Source: an uncultured Armatimonadota bacterium (GTDB lineage Bacteria > Armatimonadota > Fimbriimonadia > Fimbriimonadales > Fimbriimonadaceae). Taken from it: a DNA stretch of 64,000 nt. The stretch covers positions 1 through 64,000 of the forward strand of contig CAIVDU010000005.1 of the NCBI GenBank assembly GCA_903904815.1, written 5' to 3'. This document shows positions 16,750 through 24,886 of this stretch, piece after piece; position 1 is the first letter of the stretch; the number at the start of each line of letters is the position of its first letter. The notes under the pieces were generated by a model. The model was not told the origin of the DNA. It made no database searches and worked only from the letters and a program-made list of their open reading frames with translations. A program made the position numbers and the translations under genes.

Positions 16750-17549
16750 AAACCTTTATGTTCGATCGCATAAACGGCGACCGCCAGAACAATGCCAATT
16801 GCCAATAGAGTGGCGACCCAAATCCAGGACTGTTTTAACTTGCCGATTGACGACTCGCCAGAGACATCCCCGATCGCCCCGATAGCAATAGCGATATTGT
16901 CCCTTCCTCCGGCCTCAAGTGCCAAGTTCAGCAGCTGATCGCAAGCACGCTGGGGCTTGGAGTCTCTGATCAAAGCCTTCTCGATCTGCTCGTCGGTGAC
17001 GAACTTGTGAAGTCCGTCGCTGCAGACCAGAACCCGATCGCCATCCTGAAGCTCAAGAAACGCCGATTCGGGTTCGACCCTATCGCCTACGCCAATCGCC
17101 TGCCGAAGCTGCAGTCCATACTCGCTTCGCTCATCCCACACCTGGTCTTCCGTCAACTGAACAAGTCTTCCCTCTCGCAGCCGATAGACTCTGGAATCAC
17201 CCACGTGGGCCAGATAGCCTTTATGATCCTTGATCAGGAGCATCGTGAGAGTCGTTCCAACGGTCTCGCCTTCCTGTGCGAGCTTCCCAACTGCCGCGTG
17301 GGCATCGTGTTCCATTGAGACACAGAGGTCGACCGAGGGATCGGTCTCCAGTCCCGAAAGAGTCGCTCGGATCGTCTCGATTGCACGCTCGCTGGCTAGT
17401 CGACCGTTTTGGTGACCGCCCATGCCATCGGCGACCGCAAGGCACATGAACTCATGATCTCCGCTTCGGTTGAAGGTTTCGGCAATGAAACCATCCTGAT
17501 TTTCCTTTCTCACACGCCCAACGTGGGTAACACCGGCAACATCGCTCAT
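16746..17549 (-). CDS. PP2C-type Ser/Thr phosphatase with C-terminal membrane anchor
   Basis: This enzyme removes phosphate from Ser/Thr, presumably opposing the kinase in the next gene. Metal-binding motifs are present: RKENQDG (Asp19), VADGMGGH (Asp41, Gly42), HVGDSRVYRL, VCSDGL and GGRDNIA. At residues 243-263 there is one hydrophobic helix, so the catalytic domain is tethered to the inner face of the membrane. The gene is full length (267 residues). A GAGG ribosome-binding site lies about 7 nt before the ATG. It sits between an FHA gene and the kinase gene. Confidence 0.95.
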   Translation of the reverse strand: MSDVAGVTHVGRVRKENQDGFIAETFNRSGDHEFMCLAVADGMGGHQNGRLASERAIETIRATLSGLETDPSVDLCVSMEHDAHAAVGKLAQEGETVGTTLTMLLIKDHKGYLAHVGDSRVYRLREGRLVQLTEDQVWDERSEYGLQLRQAIGVGDRVEPESAFLELQDGDRVLVCSDGLHKFVTDEQIEKALIRDSKPQRACDQLLNLALEAGGRDNIAIAIGAIGDVSGESSIGKLKQSWIWVATLLAIGIVLAVAVYAIEHKGF

Positions 17550-17576
17550 CTAAACCTCGCAATTGGAGAGGATGGG

Positions 17577-18035
17577 CTAGTTGCCCGATTTGTAAAGTAA
17601 GGTTGTGGCGCCCAATTTGATCGTGTCGCCATCTTTTAGGGGTTTCGGAGTGAGGGCGCCGACGCGCTCGTCGTTGACAACCGTTCCGGTTCCCGAACCC
17701 GCGTCTTCGACAACAACGCGTCCGCCTTCGAGACGAACGGTCGCATGCACTGCCGCCACGGATGGGTCTGCGACGGTGAAGTTGGCGGTGTTTGCGGAGC
17801 CAATGGTGACCACGCTCGTGATCGGAAACTCATTCCCGACTTTTATGCCGCCTTGAAGGCGGACCAATCGATGCCCGACGATTTTGACCTGGGTCCCCTC
17901 TTCGTCTTCGATGGCGAGATTCGGCGTCGCTTTCTGCTTTGGCGGACCACCGACGAGCCCTTGTGAGAGGACATAGGCGGCGACAGCAATCACCACGACG
18001 GCCAAGACAACTACAATCGGAATCAGTGGAATCAT
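17577..18035 (-). CDS. Membrane-anchored FHA-domain protein
   Basis: From the ATG at 18035 the protein has an N-terminal membrane helix (MIPLIPIVVVLAVVVIAVAA) and a linker. A C-terminal FHA domain (about 70-152) shows PITSVVTIGSANTANFTVADPSVAAVHATV and DAGSGTGTVVNDERV, the phosphothreonine-reading loops. FHA proteins gather phosphorylated partners, here probably substrates of the adjacent kinase. The longer frame starting at 18119 was rejected because a GGAGAAATACG ribosome-binding site precedes the 18035 ATG. It is the first gene of the FHA-PP2C-kinase operon. Confidence 0.9.
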   Translation of the reverse strand: MIPLIPIVVVLAVVVIAVAAYVLSQGLVGGPPKQKATPNLAIEDEEGTQVKIVGHRLVRLQGGIKVGNEFPITSVVTIGSANTANFTVADPSVAAVHATVRLEGGRVVVEDAGSGTGTVVNDERVGALTPKPLKDGDTIKLGATTLLYKSGN

Positions 18036-18666
18036 TCGTATTTCTCCTCTACATTCCGTGCCCAACTCTAACGGAGTAAAGACACGCAAGCGTGCGAAAA
18101 CCGATTCGAGGACGTGCAATCGCCTCGAAAATGCAAAGGCGACGCTATTCTACTCCGGTACGAGTTTGCTGACTAGGAACAATGCCGGGAACGTCGGTTC
18201 GAGTAGTTGCTGTCGGCCCGTCCATGGACCTCCGAGAATCAGATCTAATGCATCGAGGCGTCGTTCCGCGTGGCGCATCTCCCTTCCTTGGTCGGGATTC
18301 AACAAGGTTGTAACTCTGTTGACCCCACTCATGAGCTGACCTTTATCCTGAGTAGGTTGTCAAGCTGGATTTGTTATGTTTGCTTACGGGTGTTAGGCTG
18401 GTGAATGGCTTTGCTGACCCTATGAACGCGCACGCGTCATCCTGAGTGAAACGAAGGACCCCCGTCTCTGTTTGGGCCTAACGAGCGCCCAACTGGCAAC
18501 GCCGACCACAGGAGGGGGTGTTTCGGCCCGATTCGCTGCGCTTTCCGACTCCGTACGCGCTTCGCGCTTGGGATCCGGCGACAAGCTCAACAGGACGGGT
18601 GCTCTTGAGTAGGTTCGGCTAACTTACGATTCGGTGGAAAATCGACGAACGATGCTTGAAAACGAC
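18036..18666. repeat. Gap with dispersed repeats
   Basis: No gene is supported in these 630 bp. GCGTCATCCTGAGTGAAACG, followed by AAGGACCCCC, begins at about 18430; it matches the widespread GTCATCCTGAG...GAAGGA intergenic motif family. GTTGACCCCACTCATGAG (18318) and GCTTTGCTGACCC (18407) recur near 36600. An inverted copy of the CCCGTC.TGTTGAGC element found at 3118 and 38142 lies at 18587-18627. Confidence 0.5.
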
Positions 18667-20205
18667 TCAATTCGACGGCGAGGGTTTAGACACCTCTGAG
18701 GGAACGCCATTGGCGTACTCAACCACTTCCTGGGTGACATCTGTGAAAAAGAACGGCTTTGCGTAGGGCGAATACCAGCTTTGGTCGGAGAGCAGCGGCA
18801 ATTTGGCATCGAAGAGGCCGTTGAGGACGATCCTCAACTCGTTGACCGGAGTAATCGAGGGATAAGCGAGTTTTTGGACCTCTGGGGGGGCAAGTAAGGC
18901 GAAAAGATTTGAGAAGCACTCTCGAACGTCGGTCTTAGCAAGAACGTTTTGATCCAGGTAACGCTTGCTGCCGTGGTCTCCCTGCAAGATGATGATCGGA
19001 CGAACGCCGGGCTTTGCGAGGATCGCGTCGATCGCCTTAAGGATCTCCCGATTCACCGTCTGGACCTGACCCGAATACCCCTTGCGGTATTCCTCGCGCG
19101 TCGCACCGGCGCCTACAAAGTCGCTGCCATCCCAAATCCCGAAGGTGTAGGTGGGGCGAATGGGACGTCCGGCGGCATCGAAAACGAACGGCGGGTGAGG
19201 GGCAAGAATGTGGGCAAACACGAATCTCGGAGTAGACCGTCGTCCGCCCATTGCCCTTAGTGCGTCGAACGCGTTCACGAGTTCTTCGCGACGCTGAGCG
19301 TACATTGCGTCGTCACTTCGTTTACTGGCCAAAGGGGATGACTGGGAAAGGGTCGACTCGAAGAGCGTTTTGTCCGGTTTTTCGTGAAACTCCTCGTCCG
19401 CCGGAAGGCGGTCAAACGGGGGAAAACCGGATGTTACAATCGAAGTCGAATATCCACGGGCTTTGAACTGCCGGGAGGCTTCGTTGTCCCGCATCAAGTG
19501 ATCTAGGCTCGTCCGATGAGTTTCCCAGTTTGGGACACTCGGAAGGATCGTGGGGATGAAGTTGAGGTTCAACGAAGACGGGATCGAAATCTCGGTCTGG
19601 ACATAGTTCGAATGGCTACGATCAGCGATAAAGAAGCCACGCTTCTTCAACTGGGCCAAAAAGTCGTCGTTCGAGAACTGAATGAACTGCTTAAGGGAGT
19701 CTTCACGACCATACCCGTCGAGAATGATGTAGTAGACATCAGGGGAATGAACATCGGCTGATCGGCCTTGGATCGGAAGACGCCTAGCTCGGTCAGGGGT
19801 CGGCGCGTTCACCGTCCGGTAGATGATGGATCCGACGCTTGAGACAATCAAAAAGAACCCGAGGACGTTGAGAATCGCGGTTCCCTTCAATTTCCAAGAG
19901 ACCAGCGCCACCGCGCAGATGGCGAAGGTTCCCCATGCGACGAGGGTCAGCGCACCTGCCGGGGCATGAAAAACTTGACCATAAAGAATGGTACACACAA
20001 CGAGAGCGGACGCCCCCATCGCTCCCCGTTCGATGTCTCGCCAAAGAAATGCGGTGAGAGCCCATGCGATGATGGTCATGCCGACCGCAACCCCAAGCGG
20101 TTGCCAAAGATCGGCTGAATTGAACATCCCGAGATTCGCCGAGTAAAGCGACAGGATCGGAAACGAGGCGATCAGAACAGGATGAAATGGGAGGGCGCGG
20201 CGCAC
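18667..20205 (-). CDS. Membrane-bound sulfatase / phosphotransferase-type enzyme (alkaline phosphatase superfamily)
   Basis: The 512-residue protein has about four N-terminal membrane helices (residues 10-130) and a large C-terminal catalytic domain. DVYYIILDGYGREDSL carries the first metal-binding Asp of the alkaline phosphatase superfamily. FVFAHILAPHPPFVF and ILQGDHGSKRYLD (with the DHG metal site) are typical of LTA-synthase/sulfatase-like enzymes. The Thr/Ser nucleophile should lie in NYVQTEISIPSSLN. Such enzymes move phosphoglycerol or phosphoethanolamine groups, or cut sulfate, at the cell surface. It is the third gene of an operon with a small membrane protein and a methyltransferase-like protein; the gap to the latter is 2 bp. 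Confidence 0.8.
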   Translation of the reverse strand: MRRALPFHPVLIASFPILSLYSANLGMFNSADLWQPLGVAVGMTIIAWALTAFLWRDIERGAMGASALVVCTILYGQVFHAPAGALTLVAWGTFAICAVALVSWKLKGTAILNVLGFFLIVSSVGSIIYRTVNAPTPDRARRLPIQGRSADVHSPDVYYIILDGYGREDSLKQFIQFSNDDFLAQLKKRGFFIADRSHSNYVQTEISIPSSLNLNFIPTILPSVPNWETHRTSLDHLMRDNEASRQFKARGYSTSIVTSGFPPFDRLPADEEFHEKPDKTLFESTLSQSSPLASKRSDDAMYAQRREELVNAFDALRAMGGRRSTPRFVFAHILAPHPPFVFDAAGRPIRPTYTFGIWDGSDFVGAGATREEYRKGYSGQVQTVNREILKAIDAILAKPGVRPIIILQGDHGSKRYLDQNVLAKTDVRECFSNLFALLAPPEVQKLAYPSITPVNELRIVLNGLFDAKLPLLSDQSWYSPYAKPFFFTDVTQEVVEYANGVPSEVSKPSPSN

Positions 20206-20207
20206 GC

Positions 20208-21596
20208 CTAGCCTCGCCGCCGGTACAGGAATAGAGTCCGATCCATCCCTTCGACGGGTGTCCGTTCGATGAGTTCGAAGTGAACTTCGAAGGCGGACTC
20301 AAATCCTACTAAGTCGTAGTCTGAAAACACGTCCTCACGACTGCTCAACATTCGCAAGACTTGGGAGTCTTGCTTTCCCACAAACTCGACAATTAGCCAC
20401 CTACCGAGTTCGGCAAACTGCTCGGCAACCCGACTTAAGGGCACATTGTTGCCGATCGCTAAGTGATGGACCAATGCGAGAGCCAAGACCACGTCCGCAG
20501 GACCTCGTTTGGCGAGAGAATCACGCTCATTTCCTGCCCATCCAAGGTTCGGACTCGGATTTGTTAAGTCCTGGAGAAGGGGAAGAAGTCTCGCCTCCCC
20601 AAGATGTCGAACAGCTCGATACGCTTTCTCGACGGCGGCCGGGTCGAAGTCGAACGCAACCGTTTCAAATCCCGCTTTCACGGCAAGACGAGAGAACTCT
20701 CCATCATTGGCGCCTAAGTCCCAGCAGGTCTTCGCCGGAGGTCCCACCATCCCAAGGAACTCCGAAACCAGCTTATGTTTCTGCGTAAAGGCGCCCTCTG
20801 AATAGTTCGTTTCCTGATAGTAATTGCCCCAAACGGTGCCTTCCGGAGTCCACTCCAGTTTTTTGATCACCGATTCGAGACTGTCGAGGAGTGCCAACAA
20901 GGCGATCTTCGAGATGTGCGCCTTCTTCGCGTCCGACCCGGAACCGCCCTTTGTCTGGGCCTTGGCATGCAGATGAACGTGCATGGCCAAACCCGGATTC
21001 AGCCTTGTTTTGGTCGGCAAGAGTTCGCTGGCAAGATCGAGCGGAATGCCGTCTAGGTAGCTCTTAAGCAGCGCTTGCAGTCGAATATCGACATAGGACA
21101 TCAGGGCAAGGGGCGCCAAAAAGTGAGAACAAAACTGCCGGTAAGCAATCCACGGCTTGCCTTCCTCGAACACTTCGAACGACAATGTGTCGATGAGTAA
21201 CGGCTTACCGTCAACATACTGAATGTTATAAGCCGAAGCGTCCTTCAAGGACAACCCAAAAGCTAGTGCACGCTTTTGTATTTCAAGGGTACAAAGTGCC
21301 GCATCTTTGAGCTGACCGAAGCTCCATTCGTAGGGATAAGAGATATTGGAGACTCGATCAGCTCGCAGAACGCCGATAGCCTCGTCACTTAACCGGTAAT
21401 CAAGGCCTACTTCCTGATGCCTTACGAGTAACTTTTGGGACCAGAGGTCTTCAAGCAGCCCGGACGACAAAAGAGCGTCATAGTTAACGCGATAAGGAGG
21501 ATTGATCTGGCGATATAGGTGGCCGTCACGTTCAAATACGAACCCAGATGGGTCTCTAAATGAACCTGATTGCCGTTCAGATGGAAGCGATATCAC
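20208..21596 (-). CDS. Two-domain protein: kinase-like N-terminus and SAM-dependent methyltransferase C-terminus
   Basis: The N-terminal half (about 1-230) contains GLSLKDASAYNIQYVDGKPL and LIDTLSFE, which recalls the catalytic loop and metal-binding Asp of aminoglycoside-phosphotransferase-like kinases in a modified form. The C-terminal half (about 275-460) is a class I methyltransferase: CWDLGANDGEFSRLA is the SAM-binding motif I, TVAFDFDPAAVE motif II, and ADVVLALALVHHL the post-I segment. Related proteins are annotated only as SAM-dependent methyltransferases in polysaccharide or envelope loci. The start overlaps the upstream small gene by 4 bp. The acceptor is unknown. Confidence 0.8.
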   Translation of the reverse strand: MISLPSERQSGSFRDPSGFVFERDGHLYRQINPPYRVNYDALLSSGLLEDLWSQKLLVRHQEVGLDYRLSDEAIGVLRADRVSNISYPYEWSFGQLKDAALCTLEIQKRALAFGLSLKDASAYNIQYVDGKPLLIDTLSFEVFEEGKPWIAYRQFCSHFLAPLALMSYVDIRLQALLKSYLDGIPLDLASELLPTKTRLNPGLAMHVHLHAKAQTKGGSGSDAKKAHISKIALLALLDSLESVIKKLEWTPEGTVWGNYYQETNYSEGAFTQKHKLVSEFLGMVGPPAKTCWDLGANDGEFSRLAVKAGFETVAFDFDPAAVEKAYRAVRHLGEARLLPLLQDLTNPSPNLGWAGNERDSLAKRGPADVVLALALVHHLAIGNNVPLSRVAEQFAELGRWLIVEFVGKQDSQVLRMLSSREDVFSDYDLVGFESAFEVHFELIERTPVEGMDRTLFLYRRRG

Positions 21597-21784
21597 CGAG
21601 CGGAATGCTTGTGGTGCGAACGATTCGCGATGATCGCTTTCAGCTGACCAATCCGATTCTTCGCGATGTATAGGCTGCTAAGAATGCCTGCGATTGCCGC
21701 CTGGAGCAACATGCTTCCGGTTCCACCGTCGATGTAACTGAGGAGCGAACCGTGGCCAACGTTTGTGAAAAGTTCATTTATCAT
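21593..21784 (-). CDS. Small membrane protein with a DGGTGSMLLQ motif
   Basis: The 63-residue protein has one membrane helix preceded by SYIDGGTGSMLLQAAIAGIL. This closely follows the DPGTGS(M/I)LLQ pattern of small membrane proteins that recur beside the methyltransferase and sulfatase-type genes found downstream here. It is the first gene of that operon and ends with a 4-bp overlap. It may be a membrane partner or scaffold of the two enzymes. The conserved motif, operon position and overlap make it very likely real despite its size. Confidence 0.75.
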   Translation of the reverse strand: MINELFTNVGHGSLLSYIDGGTGSMLLQAAIAGILSSLYIAKNRIGQLKAIIANRSHHKHSAR

Positions 21785-21802
21785 ATGAGGAATGACGCAC
21801 CC

Positions 21803-22999
21803 TTAATCAGAATGTTCGGTGACAATTGCATTCTTAAGAAGATCTTCAGAAGTAAACCGGCGATATTCACGGGGTCGCATGCCAAATCGACTTTCGAAGC
21901 TTTGAGACAACCACCCGGTGCTTCGCAAACCGACTTCGCCGGCAATGGCCTCCAAGGGCAGATCAGTGGTTCCCAACAGTCGCCTGGCCGCTTCCAGCCT
22001 AAATCGATGAATCTCGTCCCCGGGGGGCCTTCCCACGTGGAGGAAGAAGAGCCTCTCAAGTGTTCGGCGAGAGACCGGGAGTTTATCAGCCAGATCCTGG
22101 ACCGTCAGGCCGCGGCAGGCCTCATCGCGAATCATACGCATGGCGCTTGCGACGATTGGATCGCCGTAGGCATAGAAATCGGTCGATCGGCGGGACACAA
22201 CGCCCGTTGGAGGAAGCAGCTGGGTCGGAGAGAGTTGCGGAACCCCCTGCATCATCTCATTGAGCCGCCGAGCCGCCACGAAGCCCAACCTTCGTGCCGG
22301 GGTCGCAATGCTGGAGATCGAGGGATAGCCAAGTTCACAAAGGTAGGGATCATCGTCCACACCCAGAATCGCCACGTCCTCAGGAACGGAGAGGTCGCTT
22401 GCCGCACAGGCTTCGCTAACGAGTAGCGCTCGCTCGTCGTTGTCCGCGAAGATGGCGACTGGCTTGGGCAATGCCTGAAGCCATGAGGACAATTGCCCGT
22501 CGACCCCGCCCATCGTCCATCCTCTGACGGTCGGAAACCTTAGCGGGTCGGCGGAGTAGTGAGCGCTCTTAAAGCCCATCTCCGAAAGTGCCGTCTCGAA
22601 ACCGCGCCTTCGTTGCCGGGCGAACTCCAATCCGGCATTTCCCAAGAAGGCAAAGCTTTCAAAACCTAGGCTGGCCAGATACTCGCCGCCGCAACGTCCG
22701 ATGGCGAAGTCATCCAACCCAACTTGGGCGACTCCTTCGGCCTTAATCCAGTTGGCAACATCCACCACCGGGGCATCCAGTGCGGCGACTGAGGAGGCAA
22801 TCTCCGCTGAGCCGAGGAAGGCAATGACTCCATCCGGTTCCCATTGGGAAACGATGGGTACGAGTTCGGGGCGAGGATCGATGAAGTGGCAGACCCATGG
22901 CTTCGACGACCCGACGTAGTCTCGGATTCCCCGAAGCACCTCATGGTTAAACCCAACTAGCCTCTCCATCAGGAGGGCGATTCTTCGTTGACTCGCCAT
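21803..22999 (-). CDS. XylR-like AraC-family transcriptional regulator
   Basis: This sugar-responsive regulator has a periplasmic-binding-protein-like ligand domain (about 1-275), including GRCGGEYLASLGFESFAFLG and VPEDVAILGVDDDPYLCEL of the LacI/XylR type. It is followed by a C-terminal AraC double helix-turn-helix (about 285-390) with LTVQDLADKLPVSRRTLERLF and GLRSTGWLSQSFESRFGMRPREYRR. It lacks an N-terminal LacI headpiece, as E. coli XylR does. It lies 26 bp downstream of the GH39 gene on the same strand, so it probably controls that gene. TACGAT lies 6 nt before the ATG, suggesting it also has its own leaderless promoter. Confidence 0.92.
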   Translation of the reverse strand: MASQRRIALLMERLVGFNHEVLRGIRDYVGSSKPWVCHFIDPRPELVPIVSQWEPDGVIAFLGSAEIASSVAALDAPVVDVANWIKAEGVAQVGLDDFAIGRCGGEYLASLGFESFAFLGNAGLEFARQRRRGFETALSEMGFKSAHYSADPLRFPTVRGWTMGGVDGQLSSWLQALPKPVAIFADNDERALLVSEACAASDLSVPEDVAILGVDDDPYLCELGYPSISSIATPARRLGFVAARRLNEMMQGVPQLSPTQLLPPTGVVSRRSTDFYAYGDPIVASAMRMIRDEACRGLTVQDLADKLPVSRRTLERLFFLHVGRPPGDEIHRFRLEAARRLLGTTDLPLEAIAGEVGLRSTGWLSQSFESRFGMRPREYRRFTSEDLLKNAIVTEHSD

Positions 23000-23005
23000 G
23001 CTCCC

Positions 23006-23011
23006 ATCGTA
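23006..23011 (-). promoter_or_regulatory. -10-like box TACGAT for the XylR-like regulator
   Basis: TACGAT on the minus strand lies 6 nt before the ATG at 22999, consistent with a leaderless transcript starting between the two genes. Confidence 0.35.
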
Positions 23012-23025
23012 ACACGCCGGTCTCC

Positions 23026-24714
23026 TTAATTTGGACTCAAAACTACGAGCGACACTGCCTGTCTCGGAAGATTGAGATGTAGGCGGGCGCTGCCCTCTTC
23101 GACGTCCACGAACGCGGGGCCCGATGCGGTCGTGAGTTTGGCGGCCTGCTCCAGTTGCTTTGTCTGAGAGTCAGTCGGTCGTTTAGGCGAGCCCATCTTG
23201 AGCCAGGCGGTATAGGCATTGCTATGGGTTTCGTCGATCCTGTACTCGCGAACGCGCATAGATCTAACGTTGGGAGAAAGCTCCTTCAAGTCGAGGCTGA
23301 TGTCTGCGCTCGGACCAACGACATCATCGTCGTGATAGTGCCACACGAGAATGGCGACCATGTCGCCATCTCGAGAGGCCGAAACGCCGACGTCGGCGGA
23401 ACTCCGAACCCCGCCCTTCAAGATGGCATCGAGGGGTACTTGATGATCGCTGGTTGCGGCAATGGCGTCTCCCTTCATCTTCGAAAGCATTCGGAAGACA
23501 TTCAGTACGGGAAGGTCGACACCGTTCGTGGCGAGCTGCCGGAATCCGGCAAACGAGTCGAATCCTTCGAATTCGAACGCCCAGGTCAGCGCTCCCTCGA
23601 GGTTGACGCCCCTTGCCCTCGCTAGGTCAATCGCGCGTGGAAACGAGGCGGCGGTGTAACTGGCGTACATGAGACCATTTCGATACCCAAGCTGGGGTCC
23701 CTGGCAGGCCGCACAACCGTCAGGATCGGATTCTCCGATGACAATCGGAGTGTTTTTCAATTCGGGGTTGGCGGCTACGCGGGCGAAGCCGTCATCCATG
23801 GTGCGCAACTGGTTCGCAATCCCCATCCGAACGTGGCCATTAACAAACTCGGGGGCGCCCTTCGCATGGAACGAGACAAAGTCAGTGGGCGTGCCCGTCT
23901 TGCCGGTGGCAAGATTCTTTTCCTTCAGGAAGTGGGTGAGCGAGTCGCTGAAGTATCCACCGGCTCCGGCCGTATCCGGCCCACCGACGCGCGCAGTTGA
24001 AAGCGCTCGTCGTACACCGTTGACCGCCGTGTCATGAAGCCGGAAGAACTCTTGCTTCGATGCCTTGAAATAGTAGTTGGGCTCATTCCAAACCTCCCAG
24101 TACCACTTCTCCACTTCGCGCTTGCCGTATCGATCCACGCAGTGTTTCGCCCACTGGTAGACGATCTCCTCCCATTTGGCGTAATCGGTCGGCGGATACG
24201 CCCACCCGGTGAAGATCGCGTCGTACGAATCGCGAGGCGTCCAAACGTGCTGGTACGGCGTAGGGTGCGTCGATAGCGCTTGGGGCATGAACCCAATCTC
24301 CAAGTAAGGCCGAACGCCGTGCTTCAGGTAGGTGTCGAAGATCTTATCAACGATTCGGAAGTCGTATATTGGTCGGCCATGGGCGTCCTCGGTATAGAGA
24401 TTGGTGCTCCCCCACTTAAGGGCGGGCTTTCCATCGCCCGTCGTCATTAGGTTGTGCGCTCGGAAGTAGACCTGCCCCTTCTTGAAACTGCCGAGTTCAC
24501 CGATCAGTTTTTCGCCGTTCGGCTCGGTAGCGTAGTTCGGCTCATCTGCTCCGAAGAATCGCCAGATTGGCTTGACCAAACCAAGGCTTTTCCCCGCATC
24601 CACCGTGATCGAAACTGGAAACGCAGCCAGGCGGTCTTGGGTGACCAACGGAATAAACCCCGCCGCGACTCCAGTGGCGATGAGCGGCATGAAGACGAGA
24701 AGTTTGCGGGCCAT
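23026..24714 (-). CDS. GH39-family glycoside hydrolase (beta-xylosidase-like), exported
   Basis: GH39 enzymes are retaining clan GH-A glycosidases acting on beta-xylosides, iduronides or similar sugars. The 562-residue protein has an N-terminal hydrophobic signal (LLVFMPLIATGVAAGFIP). The acid/base motif WEVWNEPNY places the catalytic Glu at 211, and IVIGESD places the nucleophile at Glu328. The WYWEVWNEP and MGFMPQAL-like segments fit GH39 closely, and the C-terminus is a beta-sandwich. It is followed by the XylR-like regulator gene, which suggests induction by a pentose or related sugar. TAAACT lies 10 nt before the ATG. Confidence 0.9.
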   Translation of the reverse strand: MARKLLVFMPLIATGVAAGFIPLVTQDRLAAFPVSITVDAGKSLGLVKPIWRFFGADEPNYATEPNGEKLIGELGSFKKGQVYFRAHNLMTTGDGKPALKWGSTNLYTEDAHGRPIYDFRIVDKIFDTYLKHGVRPYLEIGFMPQALSTHPTPYQHVWTPRDSYDAIFTGWAYPPTDYAKWEEIVYQWAKHCVDRYGKREVEKWYWEVWNEPNYYFKASKQEFFRLHDTAVNGVRRALSTARVGGPDTAGAGGYFSDSLTHFLKEKNLATGKTGTPTDFVSFHAKGAPEFVNGHVRMGIANQLRTMDDGFARVAANPELKNTPIVIGESDPDGCAACQGPQLGYRNGLMYASYTAASFPRAIDLARARGVNLEGALTWAFEFEGFDSFAGFRQLATNGVDLPVLNVFRMLSKMKGDAIAATSDHQVPLDAILKGGVRSSADVGVSASRDGDMVAILVWHYHDDDVVGPSADISLDLKELSPNVRSMRVREYRIDETHSNAYTAWLKMGSPKRPTDSQTKQLEQAAKLTTASGPAFVDVEEGSARLHLNLPRQAVSLVVLSPN

Positions 24715-24886
24715 GGGTAGCCGTAGTTTAGATCGTTAAGCTGAGCTTGCGCGAATTCTTCGATTGACGCAAACCGGAAGAATGGTGTCGTGACTCCGCT
24801 TATTGTGGGCTACATAAGCCACCCAATTTGTTACTGTGTCCTCTCGACAGTACGTCGTTCGGGCCGATGAAGGCCTAGGAGAGAAC

